A stretch of 64,000 nucleotides of DNA from Dentipellis sp. KUC8613 (lineage: Eukaryota > Basidiomycota > Agaricomycetes > Russulales > Hericiaceae): assembly GCA_002286715.1 (NCBI GenBank), contig NSJX01000046.1:163364-227363 (forward strand), read 5' to 3'. The notes under the pieces were generated by a model that had not been told where the DNA came from, searched no databases, and saw nothing but the letters and a program-made list of their open reading frames with translations. Shown piece after piece: positions 52,557 to 64,000 of the stretch. Every line of letters begins with the position of its first letter. Position 1 is the stretch's first letter. The translations under genes and the position numbers were made by a program.

Positions 52557-55500
52557 CTAATGTATCCGTGCCCGATTCGCTGCGCGCAGCTTCCTGAGCG
52601 CAGATGGTGAATCATAAATAAACGCGTCCGAATCTGAGCTGTCGTCCGACTCGTCGTCACTGTCGTCCTGCCCAGGACCGGTGAATGGTGCAGGGATTAC
52701 ACGATCCACGCGGAAGACATCCACGAATGGTGTCTGTGGCATGTCACTCATGGCCTCCGTCGACTTCGCCAGGATCGCCGCAACCCGCGCCTCCAACATC
52801 TGGCTGGGCGCTGACGGAGGGAGCTTTGGCTTCTGTATCGGTGCTGGCGACGAACCCGCGCTGTCATCCTGGAAGAATGTGCTGAGCTCATGCAAGTTTT
52901 GCACAAGCTCGCCGAGGTCTTCCTCGTCACCAGATTGCGGGGTCAACGAACGCGACGCTAGGCCTTCAATCTCCTCTGGTTCGAAGTCGATCCGCGATGG
53001 CCTTGACGGCACCTTGCAGGTGTCGAACACAGCCATTACATTGGCGCGGCAGGTCTCGCGTTTCGCGTCTGCACGTGCGATGCACCAGCCAGACGGAGCA
53101 GGCACGCCGAACACCTCACCGGCCGCGGCGGTGGCGGCCGTTTCTTTGGCTGAGGTGGGTATATGCATGCTCATACGTAGGACCTGCTTCGCAGGAAGAC
53201 CGCCAGAGATAGTCATAGGCTCCTCGAGAACCTCTAGTGCCCGGGGCGCAAGGTCCGTCTCCAGCAGTCGAAGCAGTGGCATGAGCAGCTCCGATCCCAG
53301 CAGCTCCACGGGATTGCGCGTCTCACGTTGCTGGAAGAGCACCTTCAGGATCTGCAGTGCCGAGACCTGCAGCCATCGTTCCGCGTTGAGCGAGAGACCA
53401 AGGAGGAGCGTGACCACCTCCGTCCAATGATGCGCGCCGTAGTGTTCGCGGAGGCTGGCAACGGACTGCCGCAAGAAGTCATCCTTGGTACGGAAGCGTC
53501 CTTTGATGAACGAAGTCATTATACGCGCAATGCTTGCACGACCTTCGTCTTCCGCAAGTTGTCCGATGTTATCTGCGAATTCTTCCAGCGGTGCCACAGT
53601 CGCGTCGTCCGTCATTGCCTTGAGACACCATGGGAGTGACACAGTGTAGAGATCGCGGATGCGTCCCTCGCTTGAGTCAATGAGACGGTTGTCTGTTACT
53701 TTGGCGAGGTGCTCGAGCATCTTCAGCGTGGGGGCGTAAGTGACGGAGGATCGTAGACCGATCAAGAGTGACGACTGCAAAGAGTCAGTGCCCTGCCAGT
53801 CTGGTGGACGCTGTGCAAGGAGGTAATCGACGGTATTCTCGTCGTCCAGGTCTAGGCGCGACAGAACAGCTTCCAAAAATTTGACAGCTTCGAGAAACTC
53901 CGCCTCTACCGTTGTCGATAGACATGCACACGCGGACCAGAACATCTGTGGCACAACTACGATGTCCAGTTCCTCCGAGGATGCGAGCGCGCTCAGCGTC
54001 TGGAGGAGCTCGGTTGTGAAGGTCTGTATGTTCTGGTCGGGGGCCGCGATGGTGTTCGACAGTCGACCAAGCAGTAATGCGAGGTCTGCTTGAGTGGCGG
54101 AAGGCAACAACGCCCGGAAGATCTGCAGGGACCGGAAAGCTATTGCCCGGATCGAGCAAGCAGTTCCCCACAGTAACGCCAAAGAACCCCATTCCTTCGT
54201 GAGCTTCGGCCTGAGGGGTTCCAGCAAAGTCAAGACCTTTGAACATAGCCATCGCATCTTGGGCTCCGACTGGGCCGAACCCTCATCCTCTCTCCACAGC
54301 CGAGAATCCATCTCCTTTTCGAGCTCTTCGACGGTTGACTTGAGCGCGGCACGACTCGGGTGTTGGGAACGATCAGCCAGTTCATCGTAACCAGGCAACC
54401 ATGAGCGAATCAGTTGGAAAAGTCCATGGCGGGCCTGCTCCCGAACGAAAGGCAAACGGTGGTCCAGATGCACGAAAATGCCATGCAAAACGGTCGGCAG
54501 CTCGACTTGGAAATCCCAATGACGTTCTATAGCAACATCGACCAGGAACAGGAGTGCAAACTGCCCAGCACCAAGCGGTTGTCGAGGCTGCTCAGCGAAC
54601 AGAACGTCGAGATCAGACCATAGTTCCATGTCCTCGGCATCGGGAAAGGTAAGCTTGTGGTCGACGGTGGGTAGCATGCGAGCAGGCTCTATGACGCTGG
54701 CAAGGTCCTCGATCATCTGCCTGCCAATGACGGATTGCGCCAGACACGCAACGACCTTCTGCGCACATTGAATGTACGGTACGCTCCCCACTTTTTGAGA
54801 TTGCTCCAGCAGAAAGCGTATCGCAGCATGTCCGTTCGCTTGGTAAGGTGCTGCCACTAGTCTAATCCACAAGACCTCGATCTGCTCCGGGAAGTAGTTC
54901 GCATAACGAAGAGTCAAAGCCATGAGATGGTACAACGCCACACGCCCGTGTCGGGAAAGACTAGACTTGTCTTCTGACATGAGATTGATATCTGGACTCC
55001 AGCATTCCAGGCTCTGCAGGAGCACCACGGGGCAGTTGGAGACGTCGAAGATCTGAGGGATCCATGTCGAGAACTGGGAAAGGACTCCTGTGGCCTTGTC
55101 GGGATGCTCGCCTGCAAGCACATCCGAGACCAACCGATGTGCATGCAAGTACGTACTTGGCGAAGAACTCCCGACCGCGGCTTCGAATTGTGATAACGAC
55201 AGCATACCAGACGCCTGTTCGTGAGCAACCTCCAAGATCTTCAAAGAGAGGTTGCGTATTGGCAGAAGATGATGGGAGAGATTGAACAGTCCGAGGCAGA
55301 CGATCTGGTTGAAGTGGAAGCCATGGCCCTGCGAGTTACAGATGACGTCGACAACGACCTCAAAGAACCGAGCGTTGCTAGTGTCGAACTCCTTCGATGT
55401 GACAAACGCACGGCGAAGAGCTTCCGTCACAAGATGAGAGTCGCGTTCACCATGAACCAATAGTGACCGTAAGGCTTTCCTGTAGAGAAAGTGAGTGGGA

Positions 55501-58500
55501 AACCGTCAAGCACATCGGGCGCCACGTACTTCGCACTGGCATGGACCGAGCCATCAAGTGCCGCCAGTATGCTGTGGAATCTTTCGAGCGTCGAGATGGG
55601 CTCCAACGGTCTATGATATTCGGGAATGGAGGATCTTTCAGTGGGTGAACCAGACGAAACGTCAGGAGGAAAGTACGCCTTCGCCTACGACCGCGGTGAG
55701 CAGATGGTACAGTATGAGAGGAAGCGACTCACGCAAAGTGACGCCATGGCGCCGATAGCCGCCGTAGACAGCAATTTTGTCTCTTTCTGGAAGAGAGTCA
55801 CAGCTTCCCCCCTCTCGGAGGGATCGGAGACGGCGTTCGTGGCCGTCCGCTGCATAAGAATCAGGCGCTGTTTTACGGCGTCGGATTGCCTCCCCAGCTG
55901 ACACCACTCTTCGCAAAGACGGAAGAGGGATAGGTGCATGTTAGGTGATATGAACCTGTCGGTGTCATTTAGGGTGGTGAGACCGTCGAATAAGCGCTCG
56001 ATGGTGCCGCAGAAGTATCGCCGCAACCTCTGCAGCTTGAAGTGGTCGCGTGAGTCGGGCGAGGTCAGGAAGGCTTGGGTGTTCCGCACGAACTTGAGCA
56101 CCGGAGGAAGCGCTGCCTGCCTGCCCACGGAGCGCTGGTCCTGCAGATAGTGGGCCGTAAGGAAGTAGATGCGAGCAACTGCGGTGAAGAGGCGCTCTTG
56201 CCTCCGGCCCCTCTCCGATACCGGCGAGGATCCAGGCTTCGACCTCGTGTCGTCAAACAGTTGTCTGTGCGCAAGTAGGCCCAGGTCCTCGAAGAGCTGT
56301 GGATAACCACGAGAAGGAAACGAGCTGATACAGAACACAGCCGCGTCTCTGAACGTCGAATGCTCCGAATCGAGAAACGGCGTCAGATAGCGAACAAGCC
56401 CCCGATTTGTCGTCAGCCGTTCCCGTTCGAAATTGACGTCCGACGAAGGGGCACGTGTATGGTCCCGGTGGACCAGCGCCGGACGGGTATCTACCACCGA
56501 GGCCATAGAGCACAGGATCTTTGTCCACATGTACCACTGTGCAGTAAGGTTCCTACTATCTCTCGGTCCCTCTTTCTCAATGCCATTAGGCCCCCGCGAA
56601 GAAGGCATGGCTGGCATCCTGGCATTGAGTCCCGCCATTGCTGCCATCGTCGGATGGAATCGTGAAGCGGCAGCAATCAGCGATTCTCGAAGCATGGATA
56701 GCGCAACTGGCATAGTATGAGGTCCATCGCTTGTATACCGATGGATGAGACTCGTGAAGGTCCAATGCCAAATCACCCTATCTCTAGGGTCTTCGCTGTC
56801 GGCAATCCGCATGAGTGGGTCTGCGTGACTCGACTCGCGCCAATACTTTAGACGCTCCAACTCTGCTGGCTCGAGGACGTGCTGGAAACTGTCGAGCGTG
56901 GTCTTGCTCGTCCCCTTCCCCTGAAGCAACTCCAGCAGTCGCAATTCCTCTGGCGCTGGCTCCGGTGCTGATTTCGGTCGCAGCTCGGCTACAACCAACC
57001 CCACGAGGCGAAGGAGCTTGATGCCGACCGTATAAATAGGGCGTGATGGATGGCAGAGCAAGAACAGAGCGCCCGCCTCGAGCTCGTCCAGCCTCGTGGC
57101 CAGTGTCGCCACTTCCTCCTCCGACATGGAAGCGACCTTCTTGTCAAGGACCTCGTGAACCCAACCATCCACCAAGCTCGCCCAAAGGTTGAGAAGACGA
57201 GAGTTCTCGATGATGAGCTTAGAGCTTGAGCCCTCTTGTGAGACTTGAGCAGGGCCAAACAGGAACGACGTGAACTTCTTCACGACCGCAGAGGAGTACT
57301 GGGGGGTGGACATGAAGCGGCGCAGAGACGACGTCGCAGCCTCGCCGACCGCAGGCTCGACATGTACAACTCCGCGGACGAGCATATCGATCGCGTCGTC
57401 CAATGGAAGAGATGCATGGAGGCATCGCGGCCAGGCCTGGAAGCAGGTCTGAAGGAGGCTAATATTGGGGGCGAGCTGATTTGGGTACGCAACAACGCCA
57501 TCGGGGTGCCGGCGGATTGTGAAGCTGTGCGTTTCGTCGTATGCGGGGTTTAGCCGCGCCATGGACCACTGTTCCTCGAAGATCGACATGTGTCCGACTG
57601 CATTGCCTGCGGATGTCGCTACGCAGCTTAGTACAGCACCGAAGCGGTCGAAGAAATCCTGCATGCCCGGCTTCGACAAGAGGGATTGTGGCATGAACTC
57701 CGCAGATGGTGGGTAGTCGTGCCATGAAGGCGCACCGGAGAAGTCGGAGCTAGAAGGCCATACGGGAATGGGTTCGTCACGTTCCATGAGATGCAGAGAA
57801 AGCAGAACAGCTTGGACAGCAATTGCCATCCTCTCAGGGGAGACGATTGCTGCAACATTCGTTGGCCTTGAAGTAAGGTACTGTTCCTGCAGAAGGCCCA
57901 TGACGATGTCCACACCAAAGTCGAAGTGTCGGATGAACACGAAGTGTACGATATAGATGAAAGGCTCTAGATGATCCTCGTGCGGAAATATCGTGATCCT
58001 ATTGGGCGGGAAGAAATGTTTCAAGAGACCCTCCATCTTCGTCGTCGATGTCGTGTTGGGTTCGCGACACCTGAACATGTATGTCCACACGAGGCGCATC
58101 ATGCCATTCAGCACAGGTATCCGGTATGGTTTTTCCTGAAAAACATGCTGTAAGGCCACAGTCCAAATATGAACGATTATAGCCCACCTTCAGCTTATTG
58201 AGCCCAGACTCGAAGCAAGCCGACCAGTTGCGGAGAAAGTACTCCGTCGGAGCAACGCAAAGACTTGCGATGAGCAAAGGATAAGCAACATGCCAGTATC
58301 GGGGCTTGTTGACCATGTCCTTGGCTTTTGGATTGATGATCTCTATCGCCTTTGCCCACTGTGGATGGTTGACCTCGGCTTGCGCAGTCTACCAGAAAAG
58401 TCAGAGACGTTGCAGCGACATGGCTAGAATACGTACCTTTGCTATAGGATGTAGCAAATGGACCAGGGTCTCGGCAAATGCGACCTTGAACCGATATCCG

Positions 58501-60236
58501 TGCGCGTTCTCGAAGGACTTGGCGAGGGCCTCCATGAACTCAGCTCCTTCTTCGAACGACTCCGGCGGCCAGACCTATTCAAGTGGGATTCATGAATCAT
58601 GACGCGGGATGACAGGTGAGAAATTGCACACCTTGATTTGTATGTGCTTCAGACCGCGAACCAGGTTCTCATACTTCATGTCAAGGTCTTTCGGCACCTG
58701 ACCAGCAGCGACCGGGGTCAGCTCTGACAGGAACCGGTCTGTCACACTCATGAATCTGCGGAAGATCAGCAGAATACTAATTCTTTCCCACGACGAACTC
58801 ACCGCGTATTCGCCAGATGGCCCAGCAACGTTGCATACAGCTCAGCATTAGTCCGATGATTCGCGCTCTGCGTGAGCAGCTTCAGATCCGGCTTGCGGAA
58901 CTGGTCGAATGTCGTTTCCTCAAGACTATATCCCATAGCCTCGCCCAGAGCATCCTTGGACAGCGATTGCACGACTGCAATGAGCGCTCGGCACATGATG
59001 TAGATCGCGGCCAACGACTTGCGTTCATTCAAGATCATTGGGGTGTCCTGAGGCCGCACGCCTCGGGCAGAAACAGGAGACTGACCGATGTGAACGCGCA
59101 TGATGTCGGCAGACACGGGCTCGTTCTGCGTCCTCCGCCATCGGCGAATGCAGTCGACGACAGGTTTCGCGTTCTTCTGGCCGATGCGGCCAAGAGTCTG
59201 TAGAATGTCGTCGAACTTAGAGTCAATGCCGGGCCCCATGAAGTCGGCTAAAGCAGGCTCGCGGTCCTGCAGGAGAAATGAGTGTCAGGGCACCTTGGAG
59301 TTGATTGTCACTCACAATGCCTTGGCGCAGAAACGCGTCAACCTTTAGCTCTGCAGTAGTCGCAAAGCGGAGGAACACCGCGTGCAGTGCATACTCCGCA
59401 GGCGTCCGCGGGTCGATTTCCACCTTGTCCTCCTCGATCTCCGGCAGCGACGGATTCTCGCTCTGATAGAACCCACCAAAGAAGCCATTCGGCATGGGCG
59501 GTACAGGAGGCGGAGACGAGGACAGCATGAAGTTGTGTCCATGATCGCTGCCGCCGTCCGAGTTGTGAAAGATCGACCCTGAGTGCGAATGCTGTGAACG
59601 CGCAGACGAGTGGCCCCTAGGACGCGTCGACGTGGACTTTGCAAAGCGCGACTCGTTGGAGCCTGGCGTAGGGGGGCGGTGCGGAGGACTGACGGTATCA
59701 GACGGACGCCTTGTTGCAGCTGGTACATGAGCAAGAGACGAGTTGGAACGATTGAACGGGTTCTTGAGCACAGGATACGACGAATGGTCAAGCGGGGGCA
59801 GTGGTGGCGGCTCCGCCTTGCTGCTCTTGAACGCGTTTCTTATTGATGCGAATGATGTTTTCCTCGTGAAGGGCGAGCTGCTAGTCGTGGCGATGGAAGA
59901 GTGAGTCGAATGAGCGAACGCGCTGGACCCCTTGCGCGTCGGATGTCGAATGGATTGGTTGGAGTCATCCGATGTAATAGAGTCGCCTCGCGAATGAAAG
60001 TATCCGGCGCGCTCTGCGAAGGGGGTGGGCGTAAGGGCGGTGGGAGACTCTTGGCCAGCATTGAAGCTCCCAAACCCAAAACTCTGGCCTGTGCCCGGGG
60101 TGCGGCCAAAGGGAATGGGCGTTGAGTGAAAGTCGTCCTCATCGAAGTCTGCGCGTGCTCTTTAAGTGCCGAAATCGTAACGCGACTCAATGATAGACGT
60201 ACCTGGGATAGTGATTTGGATCCCGTCCGAGCTCAT
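52557..60236 (-). CDS. PAG1: Furry/Tao3/Pag1 cell-morphogenesis scaffold protein
   Basis: Very large HEAT/Armadillo-type scaffold (about 2,350 residues) that works with NDR/Orb6/Cbk1 kinases in polarised growth (RAM/MOR network). The first ~230 residues are Ser/Pro-rich and disordered, beginning MSSDGIQITIP; the first intron follows at once (donor GTACGT near 60205). Then comes the conserved start of the Furry N domain: DPRTPAEYALHAVFLRFATTAELKVDAFL, followed by ILQTLGRIGQKNAKPVVDCI. Two very long exons cover most of the rest (about 55685-58159 and 52557-55690). The second contains NARFFEVVVDVI and HLLPIRNLSLKILEVA, then a C-terminal region ending in an Asp/Ser-rich tract and RAANRARIH. Roughly nine introns cluster in the 5' third. 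No catalytic motif is expected in this family. Confidence 0.9.
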
Positions 60237-60833
60237 GATTGCTAAACGAGAGAGCGAGGCGTGAAAGAGATAGAACGAAGACTAGACGAGAAGAAAGCAG
60301 TTCACAGAAGTCAAAAGCCCACCGAGTATACCCTGGCCCACCCTCGTGCTCAAAGTCCAGGCATGAGTTGTAGGGAGAACTGAGGCTGAAACAAGCTTTC
60401 GTCCAAGAGTGTACTTGGAGTCACGTGGTTGCTATGGTAGAAGCTGTTGCAAAACAAGTCCAAACACAGACTTCTTTCCACCGGATATAACCACGATTCT
60501 TCCTGGCGATGAGAGCAGTGACAGAATTCAGCCAGTATCTGAGAAGGTCGCGAAAAAAATTGGCGCCAAAACAAGCCACATTTGCTGGAGGAAACGCGAT
60601 GTTTGGCTAGCCGGCTTTCGGTACTCAGGCTTACAGCCACCACAATACTTGAATTAGGCTGGGTAGAATTCGCATAGATGAAGTACAACACGTTAAAATG
60701 CACCGTAGATAAGTAGGCATAACTCTAGCAAAGAGACATAGATATAGTACATTTTTATTCCGTCCTCAATTCCTCAGTTCGATTCGATGATGCATGAATA
60801 CAGACCAGCCGTGTGCCGCGACGCACGATGCCT
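60237..60833. other. intergenic, no supported gene
   Basis: About 600 bp between the Furry start codon and the stop codon of the next minus-strand gene. It presumably contains the Furry promoter. No repeat or RNA gene recognised. Confidence 0.5.
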
Positions 60834-62556
60834 CTACGAGAGTGGTACCCACTGGTCCGGGTAAGGGAAAGGCACCGTAAACGGCCCTTCTTCAGGTTCG
60901 AAAGGGCGGGCCGAATACTCCTCTTCAGTCGTATCCTCATACCCAGGCCAGTCATGGCGGATCCAAAACTCGATGCGCCGGTTCCACGCCGCATAGACCC
61001 CCGGGAACAGCATCCTCAGCACGGCTGCGACCCGACGTTCCGAATTGGGGGGAACGCGGCCCAAGTTAACATGCAGCTTCGGCCTGGAATGGTCCCTGTC
61101 CAGCTTTCGGAGCCCTCCCGGCAGAACGCCGATGGTGTCCCAATTGGCCAACCCCAACGAGAGATTATGAAGGTCCGGGCAGAGCATGGCGACAGTGAGA
61201 AGGCTGAGCATAGACATGTTGCTCCCCGGGCGCAGGATACCCAACGCATCCAACTCTAGTGCCTGGAGCGAGCGCCAGGACGGGGCGACGTCTTTGAGGA
61301 ACTGGTCCTCCCACAGGATGCCGCACGCCTGGATCGAGCAGATGCGCAGTTGGGCGAACTCCCGGAGCGCGGTGAGGACGTGGGATCCCACGGCGGGGTC
61401 GTGGTAGTCGAAGTCGCTGCCCTCGTGTTCGACCGCGCAGAAGTGAAGACAGAGACGCGTGAGCGTCTCCGGGTTGCAGAAGCTGTACAGAGCCCTGACG
61501 AACGGCTCGATGTCGCGCGATGACACGCACCCGAGGGAGGAGACATTGACAGTTCTGAAAGAATGGCGGTAGCGGAAAGACGCGAGGAACCGCGTTACCG
61601 CAGGGAGCGGAATGTCGGAAACGGTGAACTCCTCGAGCTCCGGGAAGAACACAGGTGAAGTGACCAGCTTGTCCAAGGAGTGTTCCCCGACGATGTTGAT
61701 GGCGCGCAGGGAGCGCATGGACGAAAGCCGCGACAAGGCCTTGGACGTGATCGTGATAGCGGAGCTGAACGAGCGCAGAGAGCGCATGCCCAAGACCATC
61801 CACGACGCTTCGTCCTGCAATTCGGTCTCGGTCAGATCTCCATTTTTGTCTGACACAATCGCAAGCGCCTGCAGTGACGAGCAGTGAAGACTGAGGGACG
61901 ACATCAAGGCGAAGATAGAGCTCCTTCCGTGTTCCATTTGCATGACGTTTTCGTTTCCCAGGTAGACTGTGAGCCGTTGCAGAGCGGGGCCGCAGAAGAG
62001 AGAGAGGTAAGGGAGTTTGCTTCGACTATTCTGGCGCCATATGATATGTCGCAGATTCGGCAGCAGAGGAGCTCTACGCTCGACTCCAATCGCAAAGAAG
62101 ACGCTGTCTGGTATCGCATCGTCGTCGTCTGTCCAGACGGATCTGACACGGTGCGCATAGAAATCGAACCTGCTCCAATTCAACTTGCTCGGATCCTCGA
62201 ACTGGTCAGGGTTCCTCTACAACGGATCTTCAGCACGGAACGGAGACGCGTAGAGTATCGCTTACGAGCAATCCAGGGAACACGCGCGGGCCATGTTCCC
62301 CCGGGCGAAGCGGTACGCATGTGTCGTCGAGAGTATTCAGAAGGGGAGACAAGGAGAGTAGGTGCCTCCAGAGGCTATTGAGGCACGGCTCGAGAAAGAA
62401 CTTGCAGACTTGCGCGAGCGCTGCGATCGCCCCTCTGCCGCCCGTATGGTCACGGTCGTGGTAATGATCGGAAGTGTTGGCATCGACAATTTCGTACGGG
62501 TACAGAATCTCGATAATGTACAGTAGGATGTCCGGGCTCTTCAAGCACCGCTCCAT
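60834..62556 (-). CDS. F-box/leucine-rich-repeat-like protein
   Basis: Basidiomycete-type F-box protein, a likely substrate receptor of an SCF ubiquitin ligase. The N-terminal F-box-like segment covers residues ~5-70: SPDILLYIIEILYPYE, then IAALAQVCKFFLEPCLNSLWRHL, the characteristic 'cxxxxxpxLdxLWrxL' pattern. One intron (about 62205-62253, GTAAGC...TTGTAG) joins ...FPGLL to RNPDQFEDPSKLNW. The long second exon contains irregular leucine-rich repeats (LPYLSLFCGPALQRLTVYL, LHCSSLQALAIVS, FPELEEFTVSDIPL, LTRLCLHFCAVE and similar). The C-terminus ends in a Pro/Trp-rich FPYPDQWVPLS. About 550 residues. Such genes are abundant in Agaricomycetes; the specific target is unknown. Confidence 0.8.
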
Positions 62557-63117
62557 GCCTGCTAATCATACATCACTTCCTCAGAAGCTGGCTTCCCATG
62601 TGACATTCACCAGGCTTACCTTGAGTATGGACAAGACCTGGTAGACGCTGGGATGTGTAGTTGATGGTACTTAGTGATGTTCGCGAATAGCCGTGCCGCG
62701 CGTGGCTGCCTGCCCTAAACCGCTGGACCTAACCCTAGCCAGTACCAGTGGCACATGATGTATCACGTGCGTGTCCGCAACAAAGAGAAAATGCGGCTTT
62801 ACAGAGGAAAGCAGGAAAGCATCGATGATTGTAGAGACTTGAAGGTACCAGATATACGTGTGGTATTATTCAGGACGACTGACGTATATTTCCCATTTTT
62901 AACGCACCCTGAAAGCCAAATGAAAGGCATGAACCTTGTGGCGCCCCGACCGCAAGCTGCTCACTGTCAGTGCACCTCAAAACGATTAGTACGACGGCGT
63001 GTACGTATGCGCGTATATCGGTATATGCTCTATATATATGTAACGAATGTGATAGTCCCAGCGACCGAATAAAGTATACAAAGCACCCCAACCTCCAACC
63101 TCCAACGACCCACGACC
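62557..63117. other. intergenic, no supported gene
   Basis: 560 bp between the F-box gene start and the end of the lipase gene on the same strand. It includes ATATAC-rich sequence near 63005-63045. No coding content supported. Confidence 0.5.
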
Positions 63118-63916
63118 TCACAAAACAAAATGGTCCGCCCAATGCCTCAACACGCCCCACCCGATCTTATGGAACTCAAACGTCTGCACGTCGCGCGCAA
63201 TAATCGACCCATGCGCATTGCGGATATTATCGATGAACGCGCGCTCCTTCTTGAGCTGCGGCAGCGTGTTGAGCGCGGCGATCATGCGGCGCTGGCCCGC
63301 GCTGATTCTCGGCGCGTCCTTCGCGTCGCGGTCCTCGTCGCCCGAGCTACCGGTACCGGTACCCTCGCCGGGGGGCCGCTGACTGCGCGGGTGCTTGTCC
63401 CCTGCGTCCGCATGCCCGTTCTGGGGGGCATCGCCCGCGTTCACGGTCGCCGTCGGCGACGCGCTCTGCGTCCCTCGCTCCTCGTCTGCGCGGCCGTCGA
63501 CCCCGAAGCTCGAGTCGTCCATGAAGTCCACGACGGCGTCCTCCATCTGGCGCTCGATGCTGGCAAGCACATGCACGAGACGCTCGCTCGCGGACTCGTC
63601 TTTCTCGAGCAAGCGGATGCGTGAGCGCGAGGAGCGCGACGCGAGGGTGAAGCGCACGAGGACCATCGTGAGGAGCGTGGGGAGGAGAATGGGCAGTGCG
63701 AGGTAGATGAGCTGCGGACGAACTCGTCTGAGTCTCGGGATCCGTGAGGGAAAAGAAGGGGACGTACGACGTTGAGGGGGAAGCCCATGTTGAGGCGGGG
63801 AGGGAGCGGTATTTTAGGCAGCCGGAGGGATTTGAACCATGCGCCGGTGAAGACGGCTGGTTTTGGGGGCGGTGGGGGAGGTGTGCTGGGGAGCTCCCAG
63901 GATTTCACTGCCTGCA
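63118..63916 (-). CDS. LPL1-like DUF676 lipase, C-terminal part (runs off window edge)
   Basis: C-terminal part of a putative serine esterase of the DUF676 family, related to the yeast lipid-droplet phospholipase Lpl1. The catalytic Ser/Asp/His part is outside the window. One exon starts after a TTATGCAG acceptor near 63917 and reads ...PPPPPPKPAVFTGAWFKSLRLP then RLNMGFPLNV. An intron (GTACGT...CCGCAG, about 63710-63765) leads to the last exon. That exon opens with a hydrophobic helix (LIYLALPILLPTLLTMVLV), then a basic patch SRSSRSRIRLLEKDES, a disordered acidic/Gly stretch, and RRMIAALNTLPQLKKERAF. It ends with HGSIIARDVQTFEFHKIGWG and RHWADHFVL, the His-rich family C-terminus. Assignment rests on recalled family features of this tail. 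Confidence 0.7.
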
Positions 63917-64000
63917 TAACAAACTTTTTCCACAGAGATGATTATGATAAGGGTTTAATTGTTATCAGACTCCATTTTCTGGAAACTACACCTGAGAAAT

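Noticed and set aside
1..64000. tRNA genes, rRNA, CRISPR arrays, LTR elements
   Set aside because: No cloverleaf with A and B boxes, no ribosomal RNA stretch, no regular short spacer array and no LTR pair were recognised by eye; a tRNAscan or LTR finder run could still find weak cases.

Overview
The window is fungal nuclear DNA. Genes are split by many short introns (about 45-60 bp, GTRNGT...YAG). The gene content is typical of a filamentous basidiomycete (Agaricomycetes, plausibly a wood-decay polypore): several cytochromes P450 in one stretch, an RNA-silencing RNA-dependent RNA polymerase, a basidiomycete-style F-box/LRR protein and a Tad1-type LINE. No species can be named from the sequence alone. 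Coordinates of spliced genes run from start codon to stop codon and include introns. Protein calls come from reading translations by eye; no database search was run.

Layout. 1-2178: gene-poor, with a GC- and purine-rich tandem repeat of about 123 bp. 2179-6077 (+): cellular RNA-dependent RNA polymerase. 6628-7935 (-): aldo-keto reductase. 8632-15900 (+): an accessory block made of a cysteine-rich orphan protein, a P450 pseudogene, P450-A, two relics of the orphan gene, and P450-B. 16273-18803 (-): cytosolic prolyl-tRNA synthetase. 19237-23162 (-): mitochondrial isoleucyl-tRNA synthetase. 24052-26454 (+): a different P450 (E). 26571-27273: a non-autonomous inverted-repeat DNA transposon (MITE) with a TTA target duplication. 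27362-28154 (-): small unknown gene, divergent from the proteasome gene RPN1 (28358-31962, +). 32257-33124 (+): DJ-1/PfpI protein. 33257-37687 (-): P450-C and P450-D.

37688-48536 holds the most unusual content. Two paralogous genes (39346-40352 and 47434-48536, +) encode small secreted proteins built of about 42-residue repeats. Each internal repeat carries an N-glycosylation sequon, many carry a dibasic RR, and both proteins end in a separate conserved exon. The two genes share a TATA box and a 24-bp identical leader block. They were once close tandem neighbours; a 5.2-kb LINE (41033-46222, minus orientation, 13-bp target duplication, poly(A) tail) now separates them.

48992-63916 is mainly conserved housekeeping sequence: MLH1 (+), a very large Furry/Tao3/Pag1 cell-morphogenesis scaffold (-), an F-box/LRR protein (-), and the C-terminal part of an LPL1-like DUF676 lipase (-) that runs off the right edge.

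Overall, conserved single-copy genes alternate with fast-evolving accessory material: P450 duplications, relics, transposons and secreted repeat proteins. P450-A and P450-D are close paralogs in opposite orientations about 24 kb apart and flank the tRNA synthetase/proteasome genes. The best candidate for an undescribed system is the pair of secreted repeat proteins. The second is the recurrent unit formed by the orphan cysteine-rich gene and a P450.
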